Assembly: GCF_041378895.1 (NCBI RefSeq)
Contig: NZ_CP144212.1
Span: 3,395,501 to 3,459,500 of the forward strand
Length of the DNA stretch: 64,000 nucleotides
Reading direction: 5' to 3'
From: Dechloromonas sp. ZY10
GTDB taxonomy: Bacteria; Pseudomonadota; Gammaproteobacteria; Burkholderiales; Rhodocyclaceae
Below are positions 8,642-17,761 of the stretch, in pieces. A program made the position numbers and the translations under genes. How positions within the stretch are numbered: the first letter of the stretch is position 1; each line of letters opens with the position of its first letter. The notes beneath the pieces were generated by a model, which made no database searches, was not told the DNA's origin, and was given only the letters and a program-made list of their open reading frames with translations.

Positions 8642-10765
8642 TCAGAAATCCAGGCGCAAGGATAACCAGTGCAACTCCTTCGCGATCCGGGTGTTACGCC
8701 GCCCTTCCATGTCGTGATTGGCCATCTGTGCGGTATAGGCCAATTCAGCGCGCACGCCCGCAAGCTTGAAACTGCGAGCCAGACGCCAGTCGATGCGCTC
8801 GTAGGGGTTGGTATAGGAATTCCGCAACCACTGCATCAGGCCGCTCTTGTAATACATCACCGACAGATCGAAATCATGGGGCAACTGCTGGATCAGCATC
8901 GCCGACTGGCTGTTGCGAGGAGCCGAGCGACGGGTTTGGGCCGGAATCTTGTCGATATTCTCGGCAAATTTTTCAGCAATCGGCGCCAGATCGTTAAGGA
9001 CCGCCTCGGTCTGGATCAATGCGTGGTTGTATAGCAGGCGGGTAGATTCAAACGGCTGCCAGCGGAACTGGTATTCATAGCCACGCACCACTACATTCTC
9101 GAGATTCATCGCCGCATCGGCCCGGCCGTAGGGGTACGGAATCCCGCCCAGCAGAATGCTGCGGTCAAAGAAGCGATCCTTGTCGCTATCGCGGTTATCG
9201 GCTGAGCTTGCCGGCAGCGCAGTGGGCACGATCTGGATGCGGTTCGGAATTTTCTCCCGGAAAGCCCGAACATCAAGGCTTGCACGCAGGGACTTCCACT
9301 CGCCGAGATAACCAACTTCGAGGGTATCGACCCGCTCCGGGCGCAACACGCCCTGTGCCAGATAGGTAATATCAACGGGCGAGGAACCTCCGTCCGGCAA
9401 TTTCCGCTGGCTACCATTGGCCTCGTACAGACTCGGTGTCCGGTGGGCGCGCGAAGCGATGAAACGCAAGGTATGGTCCGGCTGCAAACGATAACTGACA
9501 CTGACTCGCGGATCGACAAAACTGCCTGCGATGCTGTCGTTCTCGATGCTGGCGCCAAAATTCACCAACCACGCTGCTCCGGCATTCCACTCCAGATTGC
9601 CAAATACCCGCTCGGTCGCTCGCGTTTGACGCGGCGCCAGATAAAACTGATCAACCGATTGCAAGGTGACATACTTAAGCGCCCCCCCCCATACCAGTCG
9701 TGTCTTGTGCCAGGGCGAGAGCAGATACTGGAACTCAAGTTCATCAACGGTCGAACGCCCTCCTGCCCGATTACGGTTGGTGAAGCTGACGTTTTGCCCA
9801 CTCTGGACCCCGAACGAAACGCGTTCGTCGTAAGCGCCAGAAAACCAGTCGTCAACGTGGGCATAACGCAGCTTGAACTCCTCACCCGGTGCAATCACCC
9901 GCGACCACTCAAGACTAAGCGAGGTCGAATGCTGTGCAAGATCGCGGAAAGGATCACTCAAGCTGGCCGGCCGACCGTATTGCGAGACATCCTCAGCATG
10001 ACTGAGGCCAACCCGCAGTTCATCGTGATTGCCAAGAGGAATATCGGCGCGCAAATCGAATAAGCCGGCATGCCGTGCATCGTGTGGATCGAACCAGCCC
10101 AGCGAGCCGTCAAACATCTTTTGAAAGCCGCCGTCACCGGTCAGCTTGGCCGTCATCCGCAGATCGGCACCACTGACCCGCCCGCCCCAGCGCACGGTCT
10201 GATCACGCACCGAATTATTGCCATGATTGGCTGCCAGCATCCAGCCATGGGTCTGCGAGGCATCCTGGGTAATGATGTTGATCACCCCCAGGAGCGCGTT
10301 GGAACCATAGGAAACCCCGTTGGCGCCACGCATCACCTCAATCCGCTCGATATTTTCCAGAGCAACCGGAATCAGGTTCCAATTGACACCGCTCTTGAAC
10401 AGGGGGGAATAAAGGGAACGACCATCGAGCAGAACCTGCACACGAGGGGTGTATTCCTCGTTGCTCAACCCATGGTAGGCAACGATCCCTCCCTCCTGAT
10501 TATGCGGCGTCACCTGAAAACCGGGTACCAGCCGCAACAAATCAACAAAATTACGGGCCCCGGAGGCCTTGATCAGGGTCCGATCAATCACCGTGACCGC
10601 ACCCGGTGCATCGGCCAGTCGCTGCGGCAATCGGCTGACCGAGGCGACAATCGGCAACTCGCTGAAATAAAGGTCCTCGTCGCCGGCGCTTGCCGAAACT
10701 GCAAAAGCAGACAGAACGGCAGCGGCAATCACTCTCAGTCGCGCATGCATCCGGCCGGTCGCCAT
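8642..10765 (-). CDS. TonB-dependent outer-membrane receptor
   Basis: About 707 residues from the chosen ATG: signal peptide (RVIAAAVLSAFAVSASA), plug domain (PQRLADAPGAVTVIDR, LLRLVPGFQV, RVQVLLDGRSLY, ERIEVMRGANGVSYGSNALLGVINIIT), then a long beta-barrel ending in phenylalanine (LSLRLDF), as outer-membrane barrels do. ATG 10765 has GAGGGG four bases ahead; in-frame ATGs at 10780 and 10789 are alternatives. It converges on the binding protein-GGDEF pair. The family takes up siderophores, corrinoids or other ligands, and the substrate is not evident here. No B12 riboswitch was seen before it. Confidence 0.9.
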   Translation of the reverse strand: MATGRMHARLRVIAAAVLSAFAVSASAGDEDLYFSELPIVASVSRLPQRLADAPGAVTVIDRTLIKASGARNFVDLLRLVPGFQVTPHNQEGGIVAYHGLSNEEYTPRVQVLLDGRSLYSPLFKSGVNWNLIPVALENIERIEVMRGANGVSYGSNALLGVINIITQDASQTHGWMLAANHGNNSVRDQTVRWGGRVSGADLRMTAKLTGDGGFQKMFDGSLGWFDPHDARHAGLFDLRADIPLGNHDELRVGLSHAEDVSQYGRPASLSDPFRDLAQHSTSLSLEWSRVIAPGEEFKLRYAHVDDWFSGAYDERVSFGVQSGQNVSFTNRNRAGGRSTVDELEFQYLLSPWHKTRLVWGGALKYVTLQSVDQFYLAPRQTRATERVFGNLEWNAGAAWLVNFGASIENDSIAGSFVDPRVSVSYRLQPDHTLRFIASRAHRTPSLYEANGSQRKLPDGGSSPVDITYLAQGVLRPERVDTLEVGYLGEWKSLRASLDVRAFREKIPNRIQIVPTALPASSADNRDSDKDRFFDRSILLGGIPYPYGRADAAMNLENVVVRGYEYQFRWQPFESTRLLYNHALIQTEAVLNDLAPIAEKFAENIDKIPAQTRRSAPRNSQSAMLIQQLPHDFDLSVMYYKSGLMQWLRNSYTNPYERIDWRLARSFKLAGVRAELAYTAQMANHDMEGRRNTRIAKELHWLSLRLDF

Positions 10766-10958
10766 GTTCCCCTCAAACATAATATCCACCCTGATCGTCG
10801 CCGGCGTCGGGCAAATCTGCCCCTACCACAGCTGATCGGCGAATATTAGCAAATTAATGGCCACCAGTTGACAGCCATTGGCAGCAAAATCTACAACTAA
10901 AGTAATAACCAAAGCCACTCAGTAACGACTGAAACAAGTTTCATACCGTTTTGGCCAA
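10766..10958. other. Intergenic region between TonB receptor and metX
   Basis: This AT-richer divergent spacer must hold the promoter of the TonB receptor (minus strand). A TAATAT on the minus strand near 10850 is a possible -10 but has no convincing -35. I see no further gene or repeat in it. Confidence 0.5.
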
Positions 10959-10987
10959 TTGACTTTTCGGATACCGCTCGCTATTGT
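10959..10987 (+). promoter_or_regulatory. Promoter of the metX leader
   Basis: TTGACT at 10959-10964 and TATTGT at 10982-10987 are separated by 17 bases, a good sigma70 layout. Transcription would start around 10994, just before the SAM-II aptamer. Confidence 0.65.
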
Positions 10988-11007
10988 CTTTCGCTAGCCA
11001 GTTCAAG

Positions 11008-11062
11008 GCCGCGCCGATTTGAGCTCTGATTGCGGGCGCGTACAAATACCGCTAAAACGGGA
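11008..11062 (+). promoter_or_regulatory. SAM-II (SAM-alpha) riboswitch
   Basis: The segment matches the compact SAM-II pseudoknot. CGCGCC at 11010-11015 pairs with GGCGCG at 11035-11040 to form P1. The conserved GATTTGA follows the first strand, and TACAAATACCGCTAAAACGG follows the second, like the AAAU...GCUAAAA of the family. It lies between a good promoter and metX. S-adenosylmethionine binding would turn off methionine synthesis genes. Confidence 0.85.
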
Positions 11063-11065
11063 ACC

Positions 11066-11105
11066 CCCAGTTCGCCCGCGAGTTCAAAGGCCAACTGGGT
11101 TTTTT
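11066..11105 (+). terminator. Leader attenuator between SAM-II aptamer and metX
   Basis: CCCAGTT at 11066-11072 pairs with AACTGGG at 11093-11099, followed directly by six T. The 5' arm adjoins the 3' end of the aptamer (ACGGG next to CCCCC), so the aptamer's last strand could compete with this stem. This fits transcriptional rather than purely translational control. Confidence 0.7.
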
Positions 11106-11120
11106 GTTTGCAGGAACAGC

Positions 11121-12251
11121 ATGCCAGGACAATCCGTCGGCGTCGTGCAATCGCAACGCGCCCATTTCGACCACGCACTGCAACTCCGCAGCGGCGGCGT
11201 TCTGCCCGCCTACGATCTGGTCTACGAAACGTATGGCAGCCTCAACGCCGCCAAGTCGAACGCCATCCTCGTCTGTCACGCCCTCTCGGGACACCATCAT
11301 GTAGCCGGCCATTATGCCGATGCACCGGACAATCTCGGCTGGTGGGACAACATCGTCGGCCCCGGGCGCCCGCTGGACACTGATCGTTTCTTTATTGTCG
11401 GCGTCAATAACCTGGGGGGCTGCCACGGCTCGACCGGACCGTCGTCAATCAATCCGGCCACCGGCAAACCCTGGGGTGCAGATTTCCCTCTGGTAGCCGT
11501 CAGTGATTGGGTGGAGGCCCAAGCCCGACTGGCCGACCGGCTCGGCATCGACAGCTGGGCAGCCGTCGTCGGTGGCAGTCTTGGCGGCATGCAGGCCCTG
11601 CGCTGGACCATCAGCCAGCCGGAACGGGTACGCAATGCGGCAATCATCGCCTCGGCCCCCAAGCTGACGGCACAGAACATCGCCTTCAACGACGTAGCCC
11701 GGCAGGCCATCCTGACTGACCCGGATTTTCACGGCGGCCACTATTACGAGCACAATGCCCGTCCGGTACGCGGCCTGCGCCTGGCGCGCATGCTCGGCCA
11801 CATCACTTATCTGTCTGATGACCAAATGGGTGAAAAATTCGGCCGCGAACTACGCAACGGCTCTTTTTCCTTCGATTACGACGTCGAGTTCGAGGTCGAG
11901 TCCTATTTGCGCTACCAGGGCGACAAGTTTGCCGGCTATTTCGACGCCAATACGTATCTGTTGATGACCAAGGCGCTCGACTATTTCGACCCTGCCCGCC
12001 TCGACGGCGGCGACCTGACCAAGGCGCTCGGCCGCAGTCATCCCGACACCGGCTTCCTGATCGCTTCGTTCACCACCGACTGGCGCTTTTCGCCGGCCCG
12101 CTCGCGCGAAATCGTCGCTGCGCTACTGGCCAACAAGCGCCGCGTTTCCTACGCGGAAATCGACCTCAACTTCGGCCACGACTCCTTCCTGATGGAAGAT
12201 GCCCACTATCACGGCGTGGTCGATGCCTTCCTGCGGAACGTAAAAGTATGA
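11121..12251 (+). CDS. metX: Homoserine O-acyltransferase MetX
   Basis: A 376-residue alpha/beta hydrolase. The nucleophile is Ser153 in [26 protein letters not shown] forms the oxyanion region, and the C-terminal His lies in NFGHDSFL. It activates homoserine for methionine synthesis. Proteobacterial MetX with a metW partner often uses succinyl-CoA rather than acetyl-CoA (established for the family), so the acyl donor is left open. ATG 11121 follows the attenuator with AGGA upstream. It overlaps metW (ATGA). Confidence 0.93.
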   Translation: MPGQSVGVVQSQRAHFDHALQLRSGGVLPAYDLVYETYGSLNAAKSNAILVCHALSGHHHVAGHYADAPDNLGWWDNIVGPGRPLDTDRFFIVGVNNLGGCHGSTGPSSINPATGKPWGADFPLVAVSDWVEAQARLADRLGIDSWAAVVGGSLGGMQALRWTISQPERVRNAAIIASAPKLTAQNIAFNDVARQAILTDPDFHGGHYYEHNARPVRGLRLARMLGHITYLSDDQMGEKFGRELRNGSFSFDYDVEFEVESYLRYQGDKFAGYFDANTYLLMTKALDYFDPARLDGGDLTKALGRSHPDTGFLIASFTTDWRFSPARSREIVAALLANKRRVSYAEIDLNFGHDSFLMEDAHYHGVVDAFLRNVKV

Positions 12252-12862
12252 CCACGCATACGCTTGGACGCCCCGATTTTGACGTCATCGCCGGCTGGAT
12301 CGAACCCGGCCACCGCGTGCTCGACCTTGGCTGCGGCGATGGCGCACTGCTCAAGCACCTGATCGATACCCGCGGCGTCGATGGCGTTGGCGTCGATTTT
12401 GAGCCAGCCAATGTCCTGGCATCGCTGCGCAACGGCATCAACGTGATCCAGGGCAATCTGGAAAACGGCCTGACCGATTTTGCCGATCAGGCCTTTGACC
12501 ATGTTGTCCTTTCACGCACACTGCAGACGGTACGCCACACTGAAGGCATTCTGCGCGAAATGCTGCGAGTCGGTCGCGAAGCGGTCGTCTCCTTCCCCAA
12601 TTTTGCCTACTGGAAGAATCTGCGCTCAGTCCTCGATGGCCGCATGCCGGTTTCCGAAGACCTGCCTTATCAATGGTACAACTCACCGAATGTACGCTTC
12701 TTCACCCTGCTTGATTTTGAGGCACTCTGTGCGCAAATGGGCCTGACCGTACGCGAACGCCGGGTGCTGGATGAGCAGGGGCGGCCGGTTGAATCGGAAG
12801 ATCCGCGCGAACTGAACTTCCTTGGCAGCCTCGCCGTATTCCGGCTCTCGCAAACCGCCTGA
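12248..12862 (+). CDS. metW: MetW, methyltransferase-fold partner of MetX
   Basis: A 204-residue class I SAM-methyltransferase fold with motif [34 protein letters not shown] and SFPNFAYW, all typical of MetW. MetW is nearly always next to metX and is thought to be needed for methionine synthesis, although its exact role is unclear. It overlaps metX by 4 bases and ampG by one base (TGATG), so the three form one transcript under SAM control. Confidence 0.92.
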   Translation: MTTHTLGRPDFDVIAGWIEPGHRVLDLGCGDGALLKHLIDTRGVDGVGVDFEPANVLASLRNGINVIQGNLENGLTDFADQAFDHVVLSRTLQTVRHTEGILREMLRVGREAVVSFPNFAYWKNLRSVLDGRMPVSEDLPYQWYNSPNVRFFTLLDFEALCAQMGLTVRERRVLDEQGRPVESEDPRELNFLGSLAVFRLSQTA

Positions 12863-14127
12863 TGCCAAGCTGGCTTGCCGCCCTGCTGACCCGGAGGATG
12901 CTGATCTGCATCTTCACCGGTTTTTCCTCGGGACTCCCGCTCTACCTGCTGCTCAACCTGCTGCCAGCCTGGCTCAGGAGCGAAGGAGTGGACCTCAAGA
13001 CGATCGGCTTTTTTGCGCTGATCCAGTTTCCCTACACCTGGAAATTCCTCTGGGCTCCGCTACTGGATCGCTACGCCCTGCCCGGCTTCGGCCGACGGCG
13101 CGGCTGGATGCTGCTGACACAGGTGACTCTGCTGCTGGTCATCGGCTCGCTGGGTGGACTCGACCCGCGCAACAACATCTGGCCAATCCTGTGGCTGGCC
13201 GCCTTGCTCGCCTTCCTTTCGGCAACCCAGGATATTGCGGTCGACGCCTTCCGCCGCGAAATTCTGCAGGATGCCGAACTGGGCCTCGGCAACGCCGTAC
13301 ACGTCAACGCCTACCGGATCGCCGGCCTGATCCCCGGCTCCTTGTCGCTGATCCTGGCCGACCGCCTGCCGTGGAACGAAGTGTTCTGGATCACCGGTGC
13401 TTTCATGCTGCCAGGGATGGCAATGGCCTGGCTGGTCAAGGAGCCCACAGTCGGTGGTCAGCCCAAGACCCTGCGCGAAGCGGTCAGCGAGCCCTTCCGT
13501 GAATTCTGGCAGCGCCAAGGCTGGCAAGGTGCCGCCACGGTGCTCGGTTTCATTTTTCTGTACAAGCTCGGCGATAGCCTGTGCACCGCGCTGGCCACCC
13601 CGTTTTACCTCGACATGGGATTCTCGAAAACCGACATCGGACTGATCGCCAAGCATGCCGGGCTGTGGCCGGCGGTGGTCGGCGCCCTGCTTGGCGGCCT
13701 GTGGATGGTTCGCCTGGGAATCAACCGCGCCCTGTGGCTGTTCGGCATCATCCAACTGGTCTCGATCTTCGGTTTTGCATGGCTGGCCGGCCAAGGTCAG
13801 TTCAATGAAATTGGTGGCCAGGAACGGATTGCGCTGGCGTTGGTGATCGGACTCGAAGCATTGGGGGTCGGTCTGGGTACTGCAGCTTTCGTGGCCTTCA
13901 TCGCCCGCAGTACGCACCCGGCCTATACCGCAACACAGATGGCGCTGTTTACCAGCCTGTCAGCGGTTCCCCGGACCTTCATCAATGCTTCGGCAGGCTG
14001 GCTGGTCGAGCAACTCGGCTGGCTCAATTTCTTCTGGTTATGCGCCGTACTGGCGGTTCCAGGCATGCTGCTATTACTGAAAGTCGCCCCCTGGCACGGT
14101 AACGACAAACCAGCGTTTCAGTCCTGA
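12862..14127 (+). CDS. ampG: Muropeptide permease AmpG (MFS)
   Basis: A 421-residue protein with about 12 membrane helices. Signatures are IFTGFSSGLPLYLLLN at the N-terminus, FPYTWKFLWAPLLDRY, and SATQDIAVDAFRR, all conserved in AmpG. It imports anhydromuropeptides from the periplasm for cell-wall recycling. Its coupling to metW is positional only. The 3' end overlaps the convergent small membrane protein gene by 10 bases, leaving no room for a terminator. Confidence 0.9.
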   Translation: MPSWLAALLTRRMLICIFTGFSSGLPLYLLLNLLPAWLRSEGVDLKTIGFFALIQFPYTWKFLWAPLLDRYALPGFGRRRGWMLLTQVTLLLVIGSLGGLDPRNNIWPILWLAALLAFLSATQDIAVDAFRREILQDAELGLGNAVHVNAYRIAGLIPGSLSLILADRLPWNEVFWITGAFMLPGMAMAWLVKEPTVGGQPKTLREAVSEPFREFWQRQGWQGAATVLGFIFLYKLGDSLCTALATPFYLDMGFSKTDIGLIAKHAGLWPAVVGALLGGLWMVRLGINRALWLFGIIQLVSIFGFAWLAGQGQFNEIGGQERIALALVIGLEALGVGLGTAAFVAFIARSTHPAYTATQMALFTSLSAVPRTFINASAGWLVEQLGWLNFFWLCAVLAVPGMLLLLKVAPWHGNDKPAFQS

Positions 14128-14417
14128 CGCTGCTGCCGGCGACGGTCCAGCCACCACGCATAAATCGGCAGCAACAGCATCGAGCCGGGCAACAAGAGAA
14201 ACAACAGATAAGGAGAAAGGTGGGCCATCCGGCGCAGATGGTCAAGCAACGCCTCTTTTTCATCAGGCGTCCATTGCCCGCCGTTACGGGCCTTCATCAA
14301 CAGCGGCATCATCCCCCGGGTTGCCATCAACTCGCCGAGAATGCGCCGGACCTCGCGGCGTTGGGACGACAACAGTTGCCGCCACCAGGCAGGCAACGCA
14401 GATGCGAGCGCCCCCAT
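14118..14417 (-). CDS. Small membrane protein with a LETM1-like C-terminal stretch
   Basis: 99 residues from ATG 14417, eight bases after the stop of the preceding yqjK-like gene. An amphipathic N-terminal part (LPAWWRQLLSSQRREVRRIL) leads to WTPDEKEALLDHLRRMAHLSPYL and one membrane helix (LFLLLPGSMLLLPIYAWWL), then a basic tail. The P-x-E-K-x-x-L-x-x-L-R pattern followed by a membrane segment resembles LETM1-like proteins; this assignment is tentative. The frame remains open upstream to 14588, but that would overlap the neighbour heavily. Last gene of the YqjD/E/K-like group. Confidence 0.6.
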   Translation of the reverse strand: MGALASALPAWWRQLLSSQRREVRRILGELMATRGMMPLLMKARNGGQWTPDEKEALLDHLRRMAHLSPYLLFLLLPGSMLLLPIYAWWLDRRRQQRQD

Positions 14418-14425
14418 CTCCACGG

Positions 14426-14731
14426 TCAACCGCCGCCAGCGAATTTTTTCAGCAAGCCGCCACGCAAGGATTGCCAACCTCGCCACACCACAAAAGCTCG
14501 TCGCCCCCAGCGCCACAGGCGTGCCGGTTTGGCCACCACGGCCACGGCAACGGCGGCTCCGACGGCTCCCGGATGCTGCTTCAGCCAATCGACGCCATCG
14601 AGTACCAAGTCCCCCTTGGCCAGGGCTGCCTCAAGCGGCACGACCTGTTGCGCCAAGTGCCGCCGCTGCTCGTCGATGCGTGCCCGCAATACCCCGTGCC
14701 GTGTCGCCAGTTGCAACAGCCGCTCGTTCAC
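14426..14731 (-). CDS. YqjK-like protein
   Basis: 101 residues, with a charged coiled N-terminal half (QLATRHGVLRARIDEQRRHLAQQV) and a short hydrophobic stretch (AVGAAVAVAVVA) before a basic tail. Similar small proteins follow YqjD and YqjE in many proteobacteria. The start overlaps the stop of the YqjE-like gene by 4 bases. Assignment rests mainly on order and composition. Confidence 0.7.
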   Translation of the reverse strand: MNERLLQLATRHGVLRARIDEQRRHLAQQVVPLEAALAKGDLVLDGVDWLKQHPGAVGAAVAVAVVAKPARLWRWGRRAFVVWRGWQSLRGGLLKKFAGGG

Positions 14732-15135
14732 TCCGCACTCCCCGGGCGCCGGCGCAGTTGTGCCATATCGCTCTCGAGCTCAGCCAGGCTGGCGCGGAAC
14801 AACTTGCTCGGTTGCGCCGCCTGACGTTTCAACGCGAAGACGAGGATTAGTCCACCGCCGATAAAAAGGCTGGCAAACAAGCCGAAGAGGATAACCCGTT
14901 GCTCCCAAAATGCCAGCGCCAGGCAGAAAACGCCGAGGATCATACCTACTGCGAGCAGGAAGGCCGCACCGATCGCCTTGGCCCACAGCGAAATCAGACG
15001 GTATTTTTCCTCTTCCAGCTCGGTAACCAGCAACTCCGCCCGCGTCTTGCCAATGGTCAGCAAGGTCGCGAGCGTGTTTTTCAGTGCGGCAAACAAGCCT
15101 TCGCGGGCCCCTTCACCGCCTGGATTCTGCATCAT
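14728..15135 (-). CDS. YqjE-like phage-holin-family membrane protein
   Basis: 135 residues: a soluble N-terminus (LFAALKNTLATLLTIGKTRAELLVTELEEEKYRL), two membrane helices (AIGAAFLLAVGMILGVFCLAL and VILFGLFASLFIGGGLILVF region) and a charged C-terminal tail. This is the layout of the holin-superfamily III / YqjE proteins found beside YqjD. It probably sits in the inner membrane; the role is not established. Confidence 0.8.
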   Translation of the reverse strand: MMQNPGGEGAREGLFAALKNTLATLLTIGKTRAELLVTELEEEKYRLISLWAKAIGAAFLLAVGMILGVFCLALAFWEQRVILFGLFASLFIGGGLILVFALKRQAAQPSKLFRASLAELESDMAQLRRRPGSAE

Positions 15136-15141
15136 GGATGC

Positions 15142-15456
15142 TTAACGGCGACCAATCAGGACGCCCAGGGCAAGGCCCAGAGCGGCGGCTACGCCGACAG
15201 CCTTCCACGGCTGCTCATGGACGAAATCATCGGTGGCACGGGCACAGGCCTTGGTCTTGTCGACCAGCGCAGCTTCGGCATCCTGCAGACGCTCCTTGGC
15301 GTCGCGCAGACGCACACCGATGCGCTCGCGCATTTCAGCGACCTTCTCACCGGCGGTACCCGCAGTGGCACGCAGGATTTCTTCAGCGTCGGCAACCACG
15401 ACCTTGAGATCGGAAACCAGTTTTTCCTTATTGGCGACGCTCATTTCTTGGGACAT
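15142..15456 (-). CDS. YqjD/ElaB-family (DUF883) membrane-anchored protein
   Basis: 104 residues. A long amphipathic helix (EKLVSDLKVVVADAEEILRAT...) is followed by a C-terminal membrane anchor AVGVAAALGLALGVLIGRR ending with the family's GxLxGRR signature. In E. coli these proteins tether ribosomes to the inner membrane in stationary phase. The ATG has CGAGGT upstream. It is the first gene of the four-gene minus-strand group ending at 14118. Confidence 0.88.
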   Translation of the reverse strand: MSQEMSVANKEKLVSDLKVVVADAEEILRATAGTAGEKVAEMRERIGVRLRDAKERLQDAEAALVDKTKACARATDDFVHEQPWKAVGVAAALGLALGVLIGRR

Positions 15457-15531
15457 TTTTGACCTCGTTGATGACAGTGAAAAGCAGGAATAACAGGTTA
15501 TCCGCTCTCTGCGGCGAAAGCAATCCGCAAC

Positions 15532-16314
15532 TCAGGCTGGATAGGCGTAATCCACGGTCAACGGCGCATGATCGGAAAAACGCTGTTCCTTGTAGATCGT
15601 CGACGCCTGAGCAAGGGCCGCGATCCCGGGAGTCGCAATCTGGTAGTCGATCCGCCACCCGACATTCTTGGCCCAGGCCTGCCCCCGGTTGCTCCACCAC
15701 GTATAGCAAGCGTCGGTAGTCTCGGGATGGAGACGCCGATAGACATCGACCCAGCCCTGTTCGTCGAACAGGCGACCGAGCCAGGCCCGCTCTTCGGGCA
15801 GGAAGCCGGAATTTTTCTGGTTCGACTTCCAGTTTTTCAGGTCGATTTCCCGATGCGCGATGTTCCAGTCACCGCAGAGTACGACTTCCCGTCCCTCGGC
15901 ACGCAATTGCTGCAAGTGGGGGAAAAATACGTCGAGGAAGCGGAATTTCGCTTCCTGCCGCTCCGGGGAGGACGAACCGGAAGGCAAATACAGAGAGATC
16001 ACTGACAAATTACCGAAATCGGCGCGCAAGTAACGGCCTTCGGCATCGAACTCGCCGCCATCGAAACCCGCCACCACCCGATCCGGCGCCTGCCGCGACC
16101 AGATTCCGACACCGCTGTAGCCCTTCTTTTCAGCGCAGTGATAAAAGGCATGCATGCCGTCCGGCTGCTGCATCTCCGGTGTCAGGTCCGGCAATTGAGC
16201 CTTGAGCTCCTGCAGGCAGACGATATCGGCTTGCTGGGCTGCCGCCCAGGACAACACCCCTTTGCTCCAGGCCGAGCGGATTCCGTTGAGGTTGAGCGAG
16301 ATGATGCGTAACAT
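15532..16314 (-). CDS. xthA: Exodeoxyribonuclease III
   Basis: A 260-residue exonuclease-endonuclease-phosphatase domain protein with all main motifs: [20 protein letters not shown] (metal-binding Glu), [27 protein letters not shown], the RIDYQIAT loop and the terminal [10 protein letters not shown] (catalytic Asp/His). It acts in base-excision repair as an AP endonuclease and 3' exonuclease. The ATG at 16314 starts exactly at the conserved MLRIISLN; a longer frame to 16374 lacks family similarity. It is divergent from pyrE. Confidence 0.94.
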   Translation of the reverse strand: MLRIISLNLNGIRSAWSKGVLSWAAAQQADIVCLQELKAQLPDLTPEMQQPDGMHAFYHCAEKKGYSGVGIWSRQAPDRVVAGFDGGEFDAEGRYLRADFGNLSVISLYLPSGSSSPERQEAKFRFLDVFFPHLQQLRAEGREVVLCGDWNIAHREIDLKNWKSNQKNSGFLPEERAWLGRLFDEQGWVDVYRRLHPETTDACYTWWSNRGQAWAKNVGWRIDYQIATPGIAALAQASTIYKEQRFSDHAPLTVDYAYPA

Positions 16315-16409
16315 TACAAAATACTCCGGCCCGCAGGGCCATTTTCTCGACAAGCGCCGCATGCACGGAGACAATCCGTTGCCGGCGCCCTTCTCGACTG
16401 ATCAAAAAC

Positions 16410-17051
16410 ATGGATTTTCGCCAGGATTTCATCAAGTTCGCCGTTGACTGCCAGGTTTTACGCTTTGGCGAATTCAAGACCAAGGCCGGCCGGCTCTCGC
16501 CGTATTTCTTCAATGCCGGCCTGTTCAACGACGGTGCCTCCCTGGGCAAACTCGCGGAATTCTACGCGAAAGCCACCGAGGCCGGCGGCGTCCGCTTCGA
16601 CATGCTGTTCGGCCCGGCTTACAAGGGCATTCCGCTGGTTGCGGCAATTTCGATCGCGCTGGCCGGGCACGGCTACAACTTCCCCTTCGCTTTCAATCGC
16701 AAGGAAGCCAAGGACCACGGCGAAGGCGGCAACATCGTCGGCGCACCGCTGCAAGGTCGCGTACTGATCGTGGACGACGTGATTTCGGCCGGCACCTCGG
16801 TGCGCGAATCGGTCGAACTGATCCGCGCGGCCGGTGCCACTCCGGCCGGCGTCCTGATTGCACTCGACCGCCAGGAGCGCGGCCAGGGCGAACTGTCGGC
16901 AGTCCAGGAGGTACAGCGCGACTACGGGATTCCGGTCATCGCCGTGGCCGGGCTCAAGGACTTGATGGCTTATCTGGCACAGCATCCGGAGTTCGCCGAA
17001 CACCGCGACGCCGTTGCCCGCTACCGGGAGCAATACGGTGTCGACGCCTGA
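16410..17051 (+). CDS. pyrE: Orotate phosphoribosyltransferase
   Basis: A 213-residue type I phosphoribosyltransferase. The PRPP loop is [13 protein letters not shown] (about 118-130); [17 protein letters not shown] and the flexible-loop segment [11 protein letters not shown] are characteristic of PyrE. It makes orotidine monophosphate in pyrimidine synthesis, in the cytoplasm. The 3' end overlaps the GTG start of the next gene by 14 bases. Confidence 0.95.
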   Translation: MDFRQDFIKFAVDCQVLRFGEFKTKAGRLSPYFFNAGLFNDGASLGKLAEFYAKATEAGGVRFDMLFGPAYKGIPLVAAISIALAGHGYNFPFAFNRKEAKDHGEGGNIVGAPLQGRVLIVDDVISAGTSVRESVELIRAAGATPAGVLIALDRQERGQGELSAVQEVQRDYGIPVIAVAGLKDLMAYLAQHPEFAEHRDAVARYREQYGVDA

Positions 17052-17667
17052 TCTTCGCCGCTGTTCGCGCCTGCTCGCGGTGCTGCTGCTCAGCCTGGGG
17101 GCCAGCCTGCCGGCGCAGGCCGGCAATTTCTTCTGCTGCCCGGACCCGCAAAGCGGCCGCCGGGTTTGCGGCGACTCGCTGCCCGAGCAATGTCGTGGCC
17201 GCGCCTATCGCATCCTCGACGGAAACGGCAACCTCGTCCGCGAGGTACCGGCAGCGCTGACGCCGGAACAGAAAGCCGCCAAGGCAGAAGAAGAGCGCCG
17301 CCGCCAGCAGCAGGAAGAAATCGAGCGGGAACAGAAGCGCAAGGACACCGCGCTGCTGGCCACCTATGCCTCACAGCAGGATATTGACATGGCGCAGCAA
17401 AAGGCAGAAAACGACGCCAAGCTGAACATGCAGGGCTTGCAGGCACGCCTCGACGAGACCAGCAAGAAGCGCAAGAAAGCGCAGGAAGAAACCGAGTTCT
17501 ATCGCGGCAAGCCACAACCGCCGGAGCTGACCCAGCGACTGAAAAGTCTGGACAGCGAAATCGCCGCCATGCAACAGGAACTGACCCAGAAACAACGCGA
17601 CTTTTCCGGCATCAAGCAGCGTTACGACAGCGAGCGGCAGCGCTTTCGCGAGCTGACCGGGCGCTGA
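17038..17667 (+). CDS. Exported coiled-coil protein with DUF4124-like N-terminal domain
   Basis: 209 residues from GTG 17038 (ATG 17014 is an alternative). Signal peptide ([17 protein letters not shown]) is followed by a small cysteine-containing domain, [23 protein letters not shown]...[15 protein letters not shown]. This looks like the DUF4124 fold, in which a short beta-rich piece repeats a surface-exposed motif. Next come a highly charged coiled coil ([20 protein letters not shown]) and a second helical part ([22 protein letters not shown]). Probably periplasmic; function unknown. A strong terminator follows. Confidence 0.8.
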   Translation: MSTPDLRRCSRLLAVLLLSLGASLPAQAGNFFCCPDPQSGRRVCGDSLPEQCRGRAYRILDGNGNLVREVPAALTPEQKAAKAEEERRRQQQEEIEREQKRKDTALLATYASQQDIDMAQQKAENDAKLNMQGLQARLDETSKKRKKAQEETEFYRGKPQPPELTQRLKSLDSEIAAMQQELTQKQRDFSGIKQRYDSERQRFRELTGR

Positions 17668-17706
17668 GCGGCCCCTGCCGCCGGATACCCCGCCAAGCGC
17701 CACGAA

Positions 17707-17740
17707 AAAAGGCCGTCGCCCCAACGGGCGACGGCCTTTT
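17707..17740. terminator. Bidirectional intrinsic terminator between the DUF4124-like gene and gatB
   Basis: GGCCGTCGCCC (17711-17721) pairs with GGGCGACGGCC (17726-17736) around a CAAC loop, flanked by AAAAAA before and TTTT after. It serves the plus-strand gene and the convergent gatB. Confidence 0.9.
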
Positions 17741-17761
17741 GCTATCCGGTTCGGTGACCGC

